Below, in pieces: positions 33,501-48,500 of a DNA stretch of 64,000 nt. The DNA is from Chimonanthus salicifolius (Eukaryota; Streptophyta; Magnoliopsida; Laurales; Calycanthaceae). The notes beneath the pieces are model-generated. The model ran no database searches and was not told the DNA's origin. It was given only the letters and a program-made list of their open reading frames with translations. The position numbers and the translations under genes are program-made. Every line of letters begins with the position of its first letter. Positions within the stretch are counted from its first letter, which is position 1. The stretch is taken from positions 57,084,769-57,148,768 of the forward strand of contig CM023538.1 in NCBI GenBank assembly GCA_013350335.1. Direction: 5' to 3'.

Positions 33501-36500
33501 AGTGCTGTTGTAGAGGACACTTCTACATGTCCGTTCAGTGGGTAAAGGGGGCTTCCACTTATCTTGAAAGAAAACCATGTGGGTAAAGGAGAGTAACTCT
33601 TTGAAGAGAATGGCCATCTGTTTCTGCGAATTCTGAGATCTTCCATTGGAGAAGCAGATAATTTTATTGGCCTAGTTTTGCTTCAACTTTTGACACCTTT
33701 CACAATTCTTCATTTTCCTTTCAGTATTCTTGGCATCTTTAAAAATTAAATAAATAAAAAAACATTTGAGGTAATCAGAAACAGGTACTCCAGCAAATTT
33801 ATAAAAGCATCTGCCAAAACTAGTAATAACATCACGCTTGAGACTGTAGAAGACAAGGAATAAAACAGTTGGCCATACAAAGACACCAAAAAAAATAATT
33901 AGCAGGATGTTTAAAATGCCATATGATCAGTAAAAATATATATATTGTATCAACAGAAACAGGCAAGAAACAAGAAGAAAAATACTATGCAAATTTAATT
34001 TGCACTAGACAGTGAAAAGAGAGAGGACATCAATCACTACACACAAAAAGGATTATACAGAGTTGATAAGGAAAAAGGATCACAGCAAGATTAAAGATAT
34101 ATAATACGACAAAATGATGAGGCATTAGAGTATGCCAACAATAAATTGCACTTACATCATATGTGTCTACAAGTGCTAGAAAGTTGTTCGGGAAGGCCAA
34201 CGCATATGAGGTGAAAGCTGCTAGTTCACTTTGATTGGTCTCACCAAAAATGTTACGTAATGAACTTGCCCACTGAACAAAAATATAAATGGATTTGAAT
34301 TTAAAAAATCAATGATAATAATGAAACGAAAACCTTAAAATAAATAGGTGAAAGTAATTGTGGGGGTGGATAGGGAACACAAGACTGCTGCATTTTGTTG
34401 AGATGTCTTTTGTTTTCTGACTATTTGTTTTCTGAGTGGTTGGTTAAGAAGTTGATGGGGTTGTTTTGACTGTATTGAGATCCAGGAAAGGAGGGTATCT
34501 TTTTGTTTTGGGGGTTGGCTATAAATCTTTTATACCCTGTACACTTTTGGTCATTTTCAATATATTGATCTTTTTGTGACTGCTCAGGGGAAAAAAACAA
34601 GTAAAACCCAAACAATGTCATCTTCAATTTATACAGTACAGTTACTTGCACAAGGAATGTATATCCATAAAAGCTTAGAATACCATACAAGAAAAGCAAG
34701 TTCAGGTGCAATGACGGTGGAGACTTTCCATTAAAAGGTTATGAAAAAACAACAAAATTACATGTTCACTAATCAATTAGACAAATTGATATAAAATATG
34801 TGATTGAGACAAATGGAAAATGGTGGATGATGATGATGATGATGATTCAATATTTGTGCATTAGAACATGCAAATCCAGGAATGAAAGTAGCAAGTCAAG
34901 CATGAATAAATGGTTGAATAGAAAAATAGAGTGAATCAGGACACATACATGTACATGTGGATGCAAGTCTAAAAGATTTTTTATGCAGATGGCCTAATTC
35001 TTTTTAGCAATAAAAATGAGATTTCATTCATAGGTGAAAGAGTTACATATACAATTACAATAAGAAAAGGAGGGTCTAGAAGGAGTAGACCACAAAAAAA
35101 GGAAAAAACAGAATGAAAAGAAAAATAAAAAAAGAACACGTCACTATAATACATCAGAAAAGGTAACAGCACTACTGTCAAAACATCCATCCCATCTCAT
35201 AAGATAAAAATGTCTAAAAAGTGGTCATCAACTCCCAACTTAGCAAAGTAGTCCGACACTCCATTAGTTGTTCTGTTGATTGATAAAAATCATATCTTAG
35301 AGATGGCCCTACATGATTCGAATCATTTAGAGGCCTCCAAAATCCCAAATTCAGAGGTTTTATGATTGAGTCCATGGAAATAAAGAAACTTATTGTACAC
35401 TGTCCACAACAGTTTTTTTAAGCAATTAGAGGTGGCACCATTGACAATAGAGTATAGGGTATTTTTTCGACTAATTAATTACGAATTTACTATCACTTTG
35501 TCTGATTTGGGTTAGTATACTATTTCAGGAAATTTAGGCAAGTGGTCTTAGTATGTTCATCTATTAAGTTGCATCGGTATTATGAAATATCTTGTTTTTA
35601 GCAAGTCTAGTTATCTTAGGACAGAGAAGTATTTGTAATACCCCGCCCCAGAAGGGGTCTATAGTGTGGAGGAGGAAAAGTCTCACATTGTTAGCTTGCA
35701 TTGAAAATTCCCTGGTATATAAGTGGTAGCCTTCCTCCTTCTAGCACAAGGCCTTTTGGAAGCAACAGTGGTTCGCTCGCCAAAGCAAAGTCGTGCAGGA
35801 CTATGTGTGGGCCCAAAGTGGATAATATTGTGCTAGCAGGTACGGGTCGTTACAAATGGTATCAGAGCATAGTTCAACTCTCTGCCTAAGGGTGTGGGTT
35901 TGGTTGTTTTGTGCGCAGAACCGGAGACGGCTCTGACTCTAAGGAGGATAGATTGTAATACCCTGCCCCAGAAGGGGTCTATAATGTGGAGGAGAAAAAG
36001 TCACACATTGCTAGTTGCATTGGAAATTCCCTGGTATATAAGTGGTAGCATTCCTCCTTCTAGCATAAGGCCTTTTAGGAGCAACAGCGGGTTGGCTCGC
36101 TAATGCAAAGTCGTGCGTGCCTGTATATGTGGGCCCAAAGCGGACAATATTGTACTAGCGGGACGGATCGTTACAAACAATATTATCCGCTTTGGACCCG
36201 CACGGCTTTGTTTTGGCAAGTCAACCCGCTGTTGCTCCCAAAAAGCCTTATATTAGAAGGAGGAAGGCTACCACTTATATACCAGAGAATTTCCAATGCA
36301 ACTAGCAATGTGGGACTTTTTCTCCTCCACACTATAGAACCCTTCTGGGGCGGGGTATTACAGTATTGTTCTTTACTGGTCCACGCAAGAGACCTTTTCC
36401 TACTAAAATAACTTACCTATAAACAAAGAGGGGACAAACAAATGATTATTGGCTTTTGTTCTAAGAAGGAAATTGTGTACAACCTTTGGAGAGGGTTTTG

Positions 36501-39500
36501 AAAGACCGTAACAACATTGTTCTAGGTTGTTTTAAGACGCAAATTAAGGGCTTTTGAGTTTATATGATGGGAGCACCCATGTTTTACACTAGCGAGTGTT
36601 TTATGGTGTTCTGTTATCCTTTCTTGAACCTCTTTTCAATTCTTACTTGATTCCCTCTGAGATTTTCAATTGGGAGGTTCTTGGTAGCTCCAATAGAAGC
36701 CGGTAATACATTAAATTGCATGTAAGCATCCAAAGCAACTACAAAGTTTGTTCCAAAGCTAAGAAACAAAAGTTTGCAACTAAAATCTACTTTTGATATT
36801 TGTTAAACTCAGATTTTTTTTGAAAAGAGACTAAAAAGGATTTCATTGGAAGTACAATGTAGTAGAGCATGGCTTGTATAGAGTTCTACAAGCCCAAACA
36901 GCAGTATAAACTCAAACTAAAAACATTTCTTTTGTGAAAGGTTCAGACTAAAAAGAATTTTATGCTAGGAAATGTTTCAAACATTTAGAACAATTGAAAG
37001 GGTCCACGATAATTAAAACCTGGTGGAGGGTAGGACAAGGTGGAGGCATGGAGGGAAATATCTTCAAGAATAGAACTAGGCACTTGGTCGGAAAAGGGGA
37101 TAGAACTTTATTCTAGAAAGATCTATGGTGAGGAGAGAGGCCACTGAAGGATGTGTTCCCAAGGCTTTACAAGATTTCAAGGTATAAAAGAGCACTAGTA
37201 CAGGACAGCTACAAAACAGAGGATAACCAAGTGTCCTAGCAATTGGACTTTAGGAGGGAACTACGGTCCATTTGAATAAGGTAGCATAATAGATCTTTTA
37301 GGCTAGTTGGGGAGTTCCCTATTTTAGCATATGAGGAGGATGAACTTGTCTGGACTGGGGATTCATCTAGTAATTTCTCGATCAAAGCATCGGTGTGCAA
37401 CAACCACCCACTACAGAAACCACAACCAATTTGGCCTAGAAAGGAACTGCTCTCCCCCTCCCCCCCCCAAAGAATTCAAATCTTTGTTTGCTGTGTTTTA
37501 AAAAATAGTGTTTAACTAGAATTGAAATCAAGAGGAGGGGAGTCATCAACCTGGAGGAGGATCTCAAATGCCCAATATTGAGACAAAGGAGGAAGATGTA
37601 GATCGCCTTTTAATTGGCTTGCCCGACAGTGCAAAGTCTTTGCACTAACTTTTTAAATTTCTTTGATGCTCCCTATGTGTTGGACAGAACCTACGTTGGA
37701 TCAGTGGAATCGTGGTCTCTATCAAGACTAGCCCTTAGGCTCAAACTTGCATGGAACATGGTCCCAACAGTTATCGAAAGAGAGAAATTCTAGAATCTTT
37801 TTAGGAAAATCAGCAGACATTAATGAGCTTCCAAATAGCAAACAGCAAACTGGAGACTTTGTGTTTGGTTTCTGTCCATACAAAGTTTAGCGGTCTTAAA
37901 CCTACAGACCTCCTTTCATCTTGGAAAGGTTGCATGTACGGGTATAGAAGGAAAGTGAGACCCATGGAGAGTTGGAAATCCCCAAAACAGAACTGTCATG
38001 AAGTTCAATGTAGATGGAGCAGCAAGAGGGAAACTAGAGCCAGCAAGGATAGGTGGGGTGCTTAGGAATCACGAGGGGACGTTCCTCAATACCACCAATC
38101 CAGGCCACTAGGGGTCTTAGACAGGGAGATCCCGTATCTCCCTTTATCTTCACTCTGGTGGGAGAAAGTATGAACAAACTTGTGGAAAAAGCGAAAGATT
38201 TGGGAATCGTCACTGGCTTCAAATCAACGCCAAATGGGCCAGCAATAACCCACCTATAGTTTGCGGACAATACACTATTCTTCTGTGAACCTACAACACA
38301 GGAGATCCAGGGTTATGAAGTGATTCTTAGGTGTTTTGAGTTGGCATCGGGTCTTAGAATCAATCTTGGTAAGAGTACCATCATTGGCATACATATAGAG
38401 GAGGCACGCCTTAAGGAGATTGCAAACAATATAGGATGTGACACGGGGAAACTGCATCGGGTGCTCCCTGGAAATTGATCACTTTGGTTGGGGAGATTAG
38501 GGAGTTGGTTTCAGGGCTCGATGTATCATGTGTCCTGATCGGTCAAGAAGTAAATGGAGTGGCAAACTATTTTGCCAAGCTTGGAGTCACTGATTTATCC
38601 TCTGGCATTTTCTTCCTTTGAGCTGGGAGGATTTCTTCGTTTGGCAGTTTAAGTTTTTACTTTTCTGATTGTATTTCCCCCTTTTTGACACCAGGCCAGG
38701 CCTTCTTTTCCTTCTCTAGTTTGGGTCTAATCGTTTTAGACCCTGACCTTATTCTTAGTACTTGTGTTCTCCCTTTTTTAATGAAATTTCTTGGTTACCG
38801 CTCAAAAAAAAAACATTTAGAACAATTTTTGGAGCACTTCTCGTAAACCTTTTTTTTTTTTTAAAGGTCTCTCCTTTTTTCTTTTGAAAGGTACTTCTCG
38901 TAAACCTATTGGCATATTAATTGGAGCACTTCTCGTAAACCTATTGGCATATTAAATTCTTGTAGGGAAGAACTCAATAAAATATATGACGAAGAAATGA
39001 TAGCATTGGAGTGAGCTATTTGAAGAGGTAGGTTGAACTCCTATGGTTCCATGAGTAATTGGGATGTGACGATGTAGTTGATCATTGCTACTATAAGTTA
39101 AGAGGAAATTTAGGTCATAAACCGAGTACGCTCCATTGATATCCCATGTAGAGGACGAAAACAGAACATAGAACATCAAAATGAATGGAAAAGTTCAACA
39201 GGCAAGAAGGGGAAAAAATGAAAGAAGAAATAGATGAGCCCATCACAAAAAAATCAAAGAACATACCAAAGTAGACAAATAATTTTCCCTATGGGCATGG
39301 AGAAAAAATATTAGCAAATCATGGAGAAAAAATATTACCAAATCTTCATTGGTTAAGGTCTTACTAATCATAATTAAACTTTGCAAGAAATGATGATCCA
39401 GTTGCTCATTATTAAATTTTGCAAGAAACATCCTAAAAATTAGCAATGAATCCATTTACAAATGGTTTAATAAAGCACTACAGGTATGAAACTGGATGTA

Positions 39501-42500
39501 TCATGGTTCTTGAGATTCTAGCTATATGGACAATTGCAACAAATTGACCTATATGGATTGATAAGCTTAGAGAACTGAATTTGATTTGTCTGTGCAGAAA
39601 CTTTCTCAAGTATCAAAGAAATCCAGGAAAATGTGAACTGAATACGAAGCTCTGTAGAAGTCAGCAATGAAGAAAAAAATCATGATATGATTATGATTTT
39701 GAAAGGTAGCATGCAATAGTTGAGCAAAATCAACAACAAAGGTGTCAAGTTAGCAATTCAAACTACAGGTCTACAGCGAAGTCACTAGACGATTATGAAT
39801 TTCACATGATATTAAGTCCTTTAAAAGACGGATGATAAGAACCTGTTGAAATAGCTTATTTATGATTAGAGAAGCAAAAAGTGTGCAATCACCTGAATTT
39901 TACTTAGCCAGGCCTGCACCAGACTAACAAAGTCCTCACAATTAGATGAGCCATCAGAACCATGAAGCGATTTATCCATGATTTCATCAACGCTCTACAA
40001 AGGTATACAACCACTGATAAATTAGACAAATAGACGAACTTTTTAATGACAAAGAGATGAACTGTTAAACATTAAATCTCATAAGAAGAAAATGAAAACA
40101 AAAATAAAATACCCAAACAGCTAAAAAAGTCGGAAACAGTGCCATCTGGGTCAAGCAAAGGAAATATCAAGGCATTTATGAATTTCTTATGATTTATAAG
40201 AAAGAATAAAATAGTTAAATTCACAACATTGAAAAGTAAAACTAATTTGTTATGAGTGCATCCATTTCATCAAGAGTTGAAACATATCAAGAAATTCTTT
40301 CCCTCACTCCTTCATTCAGAAGATGCAACCAAAAAGTAGCATGACAGAAAAAAAGTTGTAAATTAGGATAACAAGTTCTTAGTGTAGAGTCCCTGCACGT
40401 CATTAACATATGCTGATGTCAAGAAGTTTATATGGAGAAGTCTAAATGGAAGTGTGCTAAAAAAACATAAAATCAAGAGGTTGTCTTTACCAACAAAACT
40501 ATATTCTAAAAAGAACTGTAGTGACTTGATCCTTAAATTTCCTGATTTATCATGTAATAATTTGGTTTGTACGTCTGAGAGGTGTTTGACAGCTTTAGTT
40601 TGGATGAGCTATTAAGTCAGTCAGGCGAGTTTCCATTGGCTCTTGGGTGGGATGACGAGCAGGTGTGGACAGGACACTCATCGGGGGCCAATTAGTTAAA
40701 GACTATTGTGCATTATTTTAACGGTTCGATTCCTCCATCCAGCCTGGTCTGGAAAAACCCAGACCCTCCAAGGGTACAGACTTTTGTCTGGTGTGTGGCG
40801 AAAGGAAATTTTTTACTAGAATGAATCTTCAGAGGACAGGTTTGATACTGGTCCAAAGAAGAGTCATATGCCCTTTCGCCTGGAACTTATGGGGCAGCAG
40901 CTTTTTTCAATCTCATGAGTGTTTCTTGGGTTTGTGCAAACACCTGGGATGGTCTTTTGGGCTCATGGTTTCTCCCTAACCTCAACTCTAGGAGGAGGAT
41001 GGCTTGGTATACAGTCCCAATTGTTGTCTCATGGACTATTTGGAAAGAGAGGAATTCCAGAATATCCGAAGGGAACTCCACGGAGATTTGCGAGCTCTTT
41101 GAAAAAACCAAATAGGGATTATGTGCTTGGCTCCTTGCCCACAAGGAGTTCAAGGACTTCATAGCTGACAACATGTTATCTCCGTGGGAGGGTTGCATCA
41201 GTGGAAGGCCTAGGAACCCAAAGATCTTTGGCTGAATGGTCACCTCCTCATAGAGGTGTTACGAAATTTAATGTGGAAGGGCTTCTAGGGAAAAATTAGG
41301 ACCAACAGGGATAGGCGGTGTCCTCAGATATCATAGCAACCTACCATCATTGGTGTTCACAGAGTCAATGGGGACTGGAGATTCGAACGAGACCGAGTTA
41401 CTCAATATCAGGAGAGCGTTGACCATTTGGGCAAGTTTAGGGGGGTGGTAGACTAGTTATCGAGGGAGATTCGGTAAATGTCATCCAATAGGGCGAAGGG
41501 TTTGAAGCGACTCCCCTGGAGATTGATTACCATGGTTAAGGAGATTAGGGCACTTGTCACAAGACTTGAGGCATCCTTTGTCTAGGTCAATCGTACAGAA
41601 AACGGGGTGGCGAATTTTTTCACTAAGAATGGAGTCGAGGGTTCTATATTTGACGTCTTTCATCTTCAAGGAGGATAGAATTAGTAGAAGCTTGGATTGC
41701 GAAGGATAGGATTTCTCTTGTTTGTTTGGTTTTTACATTAACAGGATGTATGCTTCTTTTTATTTCCTTTTTGTATTGGTCAGGTCCTAACTCTTTTAGA
41801 CCCAATACTGACCTTTGTATTTTTTCTTTAATATAAAAAATTAAAATCAACATCTTTCAAAAAAAGAAGTAGATATTTATTTATTAATTAATTACTTTAC
41901 AAAATAAAAAAGAAATGACTGTATTCTACATGTAGGGCACATACCACGTATATTAGATAATAAGAGATTGGGAGCACCCTGTATGAGTGGGATCTCAATC
42001 TCCTAGAGTTTAAGTGCTTGATTGAGAACTTCCCTCTAACCTCTATGAACTACCTCAACTTAGTTGACAACCAATCTCTCCCTCCAATGATAGGACAAGC
42101 AGCAACACTTCAATCTAAGTAGATTTTATCCCTAATCTCCAAAATCATAATCTATTGATTGCAAATGACATAATAATTTTATTTTAAATGATTTTTTAGC
42201 ATGAATTATTCGAAATAAGCAACTTTTCATTTTAGAAAAATTTTCCATTTTGAGTTTGAATGAATGATTAATCCTTCTAGAATATTAGAGGGTGGAAGGA
42301 TTTCATAGTCAATACCCTTTAGGAGGGATCTTGGATTATTGGAACAAGGAAGTTTGGGAGAATTCTTGATGTTGTTAGAAGAAACCAATTTCCACAGAGG
42401 ATGAGGAAGAATGTATTTGGAAAGGGGCTCCTCAAGGTGCTTTTCGGTCAGAACATGGATCGTCAAGCAGAGGACAATTTGATTTAGGTCACTTGTATGG

Positions 42501-45500
42501 AAAGGTGTAGCGCTGAAGAAGGTACAGGCTTTTTTGTAGTGTGTCATTAAGGGGAGAAGTCAAACTTTGGGCAAGCTCAAGAATAGGGGTCTCAATTCGA
42601 AGAAGGAAAACCTTGTAGGCAGATTTTATGGCAAGGTGGAGGTAATTGTGGATCAAATGTTGTAGAATGGCAGGTGGCCGGACCCCCAGTGTAGCAAGTT
42701 TTTAGATCTTATGGGCTGCTCTTGGGTTATGGGAAATCATTGGTTGGGAATTTGGAGGTTGGAGGTGTAGTCAATTTAGGGACAAGAAGAAACTAGCTTG
42801 GTTTTTTATTTTTGCAGTGATTATGTGGGCTTCGTGGAAGGACAGAAACTCTACAGTTTTTTAGAGTATGGAGAAAAGTTTGGGAGAGAGATACGAGAGT
42901 GCTCAATGGAGTATAAGATCTTGGTTGTTAGTTAGTAAAGAATTTGTAGGGGTTTCTTTGTTGGGCATGTATATATCTTGGGCGGGGTGTTTGGGAGCAA
43001 TAGTTATGAAATTGTCTCAAAAGATGGGGGGTCTCCCCCTCAGAAAGTATTATTAAGATCAAACATGGATGGGATGGCTAGAGGAAAACCGTGCCTGGCA
43101 AGTATAGGGGATGAGGCTAGAGATGCAAGGGGACATTTGCTCTTTTATTTTCAGGGAGTAGACATCGGGAACTCCAATGAAGCAGAGGTGTTAGGTATTA
43201 AGGAAAGCTTTATCTCTTTAGGGTAGGCATGGAATGGGTGAGTTAGTGATTGAGGGGGATTCAATGAATGCAAGTAGGTGGGACAGTGGAGCTACGATAC
43301 CTCTCTTGACGTTGGTAGCACTGGCGAGAAAAATGCATGAGATGTGTGCTCGGATCTTGGTAACCTTCAGGCAGGTTAGAAGATCTGCTAACGCTGTGGC
43401 CAGCTGCCTTGCTAAATCAGGAGTGGACAGAGTAGACGGGATTGTTGATTTCTTATCATTTTTATTTTTTTTTTCTTTTTTAGAGGACTTCTACATCATT
43501 AAGAGAGAGTTGTAATGCTTTATGTACATTTATCTTTTCTATTAATATATTCATTCTTCGTTACTGCTCAAAAAAAAAAAAGGGAGTTGTAAGGCAATCT
43601 GCCTAGTGGTATAAGCCTTTTGTACCGTTTCGATGTACTCCTTTACTTTCATTATCAATATATTTTTTTGCTTTGCCACTGCTTCAAAAAAAAAAAATTA
43701 TGTTCCATTAAGAAATTTAAAACTTTAATTAATCTAAAAATAAAAAACACAATGTTAACATGTCAAACATAGGAAAAAACACTGTGTAATGTAAAAAAAA
43801 AAAATGAAATAAATAAAAAACATTCATGACCCGCATAATCACCACATTGACTTGCCAAAATAAAAATATGAGGTCATGCATGTCAAGTCTGAGTCCTGAG
43901 TTTTCAAACCTTCATTAGAAGGAATTCCAAGTGTGTTTTTAGTGAAGAAAAAAAATGGACTTTGAACAATACATATCCCATTTTAACAGTCATTCTTTTT
44001 CTGTAATTTTAAAGCATTAGCTGTTATAATTTCTTTTCTTCCTGAAAGGCATAGTTTCATTAAATATAACCATTCACATGTTGTTCAACTTACAAGCCTA
44101 AAAAACGCAAAAGAATAATTAAGGTTTGAGTACTAACCATGAATGAGCTAACAAAGGCATGAGAATGTGTCCCACGAAGTGGTATTCCAAATAATCTTCC
44201 AGCAGCAACATTGCTGCAAATTTATGATGCAAACGTAATATGTGAGGCATGCAAAATGTCAAGCATACAGTAAAAACCATGAGAAAACAAAATCAAAATA
44301 AACTGTCTAGTAATCCATTAAAATGAACATCTGAATGAGAAAAAAATAAAGTACAACCACTTTTCACAAAAAAAAAAGGTACAACTAGCGAAGTAGAACC
44401 ATTCCATCATACAACTTTAACATTTTATGCTCAAGACACAAGAAAAAACCTCAAGTGACTAAAGAAGATATGGAAGGCATTGTGCCTTAAACAGAAAATA
44501 TGAGTGAGAGCAGTTTTTTAATGGTACAAGTCTTTTGCACCATTACTTTTAACTGTGATGTACTTGATCTTTTTACTTGATTAATATATTCTTTTGCTAT
44601 GTTATCGCTTCAGAAAAAAATCATGACAATATATGTATGGTCAAAAGTGGTCACTGGGTCCACCTGATATTAGATCGATGTAGATAGTATAACTAACGAG
44701 AATGCAGGTAATGGTGCTTGAATACATCTCTCCAGCACAACCCTCAATTAGCTAAAACTTAGCCACTTAATTTGTCCTCCTCCATGGACAATGGAAGCCG
44801 TTGAATATGCGATGTTTTAATTTAATGCAGATGGCATAGCTAGGGGAAACCAAGACCAACTGGGATAGGGGGGTGTTACAAAATCACCATGGTAATTAAC
44901 CTTTTTCACTGAGCCAATAGGAATTAGAGATTCTAATGAGCTAGAACTCTCTGCTACTAGGAAGGCACATTTGTTGTGGGTACATCAGGGACCGAGTTCA
45001 AGTAACCTCATTGTATAAGGTGACTCTCGGCAAAATTCCATTGCTTGGGCATTTGAGGGATATTTCCTCTCTTTGAAAGGGTAAGAACGTTACTTTCAGG
45101 AAAATCTGTTGTTCTATTCTGCAAAAGGGAGGCTCTAATTTGAGTATGACACTGTTGTAACAGAGGATCATTCATGAACCAAGCTACTCCAATTAGAGTA
45201 TCGATACACATTCAGTAAAACTGGGCTATGCATGTTACTGAATGTGCCTAGCTGGGCTATGCATGGATCTTCCACTGATTGGTGAACTTTTGCATCGAGA
45301 ATGGTTGAGTGGTGGCGTGATAGCTTTTCGGTGTTCGTTGGGAATATCCCCGACTGGGGATCGGGAGACCTGGTTCGTGAATTTAGTGAAGCAGGGCCAG
45401 TGTTCGATAGTTTTGTTCCATTCGATCGTAGATCCGGCAAACGGAAAAATTTTGCTTTTGTGCGTTTTAAATTGGAGAAAGAAATGGCTAATGCGATAAA

Positions 45501-48500
45501 GATGATGAATGAATGGTAAGGTTTTACAAGGGAAAAGGATACGGGCCTAACAATCGTCGGTCTGGAGGAACCGATTCACATCGATTGCCTTTGGGCAATA
45601 AGAAAATTGGCAGTAAGCTAGATCTGGGAGAACAGAAACCCACCCTTCGTACTTTGTCTGATTCAGACAATCATTTACTTCAAGTGTTTGAAACTAAGAA
45701 AAATATAGAAGGCCTGAATTGTTCCTGGATTGGCCTCGCCCGGAATTCATACTCTTTATCACAAGAAGTTTCGGATTGGTTGTCAAGGGTGTGGGCTTTC
45801 AAATCAACTGTGACAGTGAGACAACTCTCCCCTATTTTATTCTGGATCGTCCTGACATCAGAGGAGGACAGGCAGAGATTTCGTTACAATGGGTCTCATC
45901 TTGTTGATGGTCCATTATCCAGAATTGATGGGTGGTCTGAATCGACTGGCCCTGTTTTGGTGGTGGACTAGGTTCGTTTACATGGTGTGCCCTTGCATGC
46001 TTGGAGTAAGGAGGTTCTTTGGAAACTGGGATCGATGATGGGGATAGTGGAAGAAATCGACGATCACTGCTTGAACTTGGATTTTGTAGAATTTGCACGT
46101 ATCAAGATCAAACATCCTGCTCGTTCTACCATTCCGGGGAATCTATGGCTAGAAGTGGAGGATCTTAGCTTCGAACTTTGGACTGAGGTGGAACCAAAGC
46201 CTTTCGTGCATATGGTGGACTTGTTGTCGGGACATGCTTCCGGCTCTGTTCCTCCATCGTATCTGCCTGGAGAACCACGATCTCGGCAAGCTCTTCTGAT
46301 TCAGTCGAAGGAGACCGAATCAAATTCTCGGCGAGCATTACTGAATCAGTCGGCGGAGAACTCCCGACTTTTCGAATTGTTGCCGGAGACGGAAAAGGGA
46401 CCCGAAATGGCAGCCACTGATTTCACAGCAAATCTTGCGCCTCAAATCTTGCCCTTTCTTTCGTAGCCCTTGCCGGAAGCTCATTCAAAGATTTCGCAAA
46501 CCTTGCCATCAAAGATTTCACAGCCCCTCACGGAAACTCCTTCAAAGATTTCGCAGCCTCTCACGGAAGCGCCATCAACGTCGCAGCAGATGTCGCAGCT
46601 GTTGGGGATTCCGTCATCTCTGGGGGAGTTTCCTAATTGCAGATCAACATTAGGGCTACCTCTTAAGTCTTTTAAAGAGGTAGTCCTCGATCGAGGAAAG
46701 GCAATTTCGGAGCCCAGATTTTCATCTAAAAATCCGGCTCGCCTTCAGGGCCTGGTTTCTTTGGGCCTGCCTTCAAGCTCCGGGCTTAACTTAAGCCCAG
46801 TAAACATCACACCTATTCAAAGTCGGGCTGAGTATGGGTCTGCTTCCTTGGCCCAATTTCGGGTAGATGACGGGTCTATTTCCTTGGCCCAATTTCTGGC
46901 AGATGTCGGGTCTGCTTCTTCAATTTCGAGCAGTTGACGGGTCTGCCTCTTCGGCCCAAGCTTTTCCTGTCACTTCAACTATTACAGATATCGTCAATGG
47001 TGGACCCCAAGGGCCAGCCATAGTGGATAATCCAATTCTTCTCCAGCACTGTGTCTCTTCTCGGGACAAGAACACGCCCCAAGGATCTCCCGAACTTTCA
47101 TCGGGACCTCAAAACTGGGCAGATGATGCGGATTTCGAGGACAGACTTGATCTGGCTGTGCGGACAGATTCATTTGATGAGGAGAAGTTGCTTCTAGTTG
47201 GGGCTTTACTCTAGATTTCTTCACCATCTCGGACTTTGCATTTGAAGCAAATCTTGACCGAATTTTGGAAGGCAGAACGGAGAGATAAGGACGCAGAATT
47301 ACGGCAGAAACGGACTCGGAAGAGGGAGAGAGAGTTAAGAAATCTGCAATCCTCTATTAACTATGATCGTACTTTGGTTGTGACTAGTTCTGTGGGTGAT
47401 CAAATGGTATCCCGATGAAGGTAATGTCCTGGAATGTTAGGGGATTGAGGGCGATGGAGAAAAGGGTGCAGGTGAAGCGAATGATCCTTCAGTCAAAATC
47501 CCGACGTTTTATTCTTGCAGGAAACAAAGTGCATTGAGACAGAGGAGAGGTTTGTTCGATCTGTTTGGGGTCGAGGGAGCTTGGGGTGGTTAGCTAAAGC
47601 TTCTGAAGGAGCCTCTGGTGGTCTTTGGACCATTTGGGACTCTAACAAGTTGAAGTTGGTTGAAGCTGGGATTAAAGAGTTTTCTATCTTCGCAGTTTTC
47701 GAAGAGATTTCCTCTGGTAAGTCTTTCCTTTTCACAAATGTGTACGGGCCTAATCAAGACGCGTTGCGTGATCAGTTCCTCGAGGAGATTGAGTCGGGGA
47801 GAGGGATTGGAAATACTTATTTACCTTGGAGTGTGGGAGGAGATTTCAATGTGGTGCGTCGAATGTCTGAAAGAAAAGGGTGCAACAGAATTTTTGTCCA
47901 AATGAATCATTTCAGTCAATGGATCGATCATTTGGAGTTGCTAGATCTACCGTTGGGTTGTGCATCCTTTACTTGGTCGAACATGCAAAGTAATCCAAAT
48001 CTGGCTCGGCTGGATAGATTTTTTATTAATTCTAGCTGGGTAGATTGTTTCCAACTTTCCTCTCAACGTGCTGTCACAAATCTAGTTTCTGATCATACGC
48101 CCATCATGTTGGATTCTTCTTTGGATTCTTGGGACCCAACTCCTTTTAGATTTCAACTGTTGTGGCTTTAGGTGAAGGATTTCTCTGACTTGGTTGGCAA
48201 TTGGTGGAGGGAGTCTTCTCAAAATGGTTGGAAAGGTTTCTGTTTGATGCAAAGTTAAAATTTCTTCGAGGGAAACTGAGGTGGTGGTCCTCGTCACGGC
48301 GTACGGAAGAGACGGCTGAGGAGCAATCTTGGTTGGAGGAGTTGCAACTTCTGAATCAAAATGAAGAGGTGGATTTACTTTCCTCTGAATAGTTTACTAG
48401 AAGAAAGGAGCTTAAAGTAGATCTTAAAAGGAGAGCTTTACGGGAGGAGGTTAAGTTGAAGCAGCGTTCTCGGATCAAATGGCTAAAAGAAGGTGACAAG

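Noticed and set aside
33384..33646. Copia-like gag frame on the minus strand
   Set aside because: Two overlapping frames look protein-like but no zinc knuckle, protease or other diagnostic motif was found.
35954..36362. CRISPR-like or snapback inverted repeat
   Set aside because: Both arms are LTR sequence of the adjoining TRIM.
45301..45519. RRM splicing-factor gene fragment
   Set aside because: RNP motifs are real but the RRM is the start of LINE ORF1, followed by ORF2 in order.
47515..48171. Endonuclease/phosphatase host gene
   Set aside because: The frame is the EN domain of a LINE ORF2 and continues into RT; it has stops on both sides.
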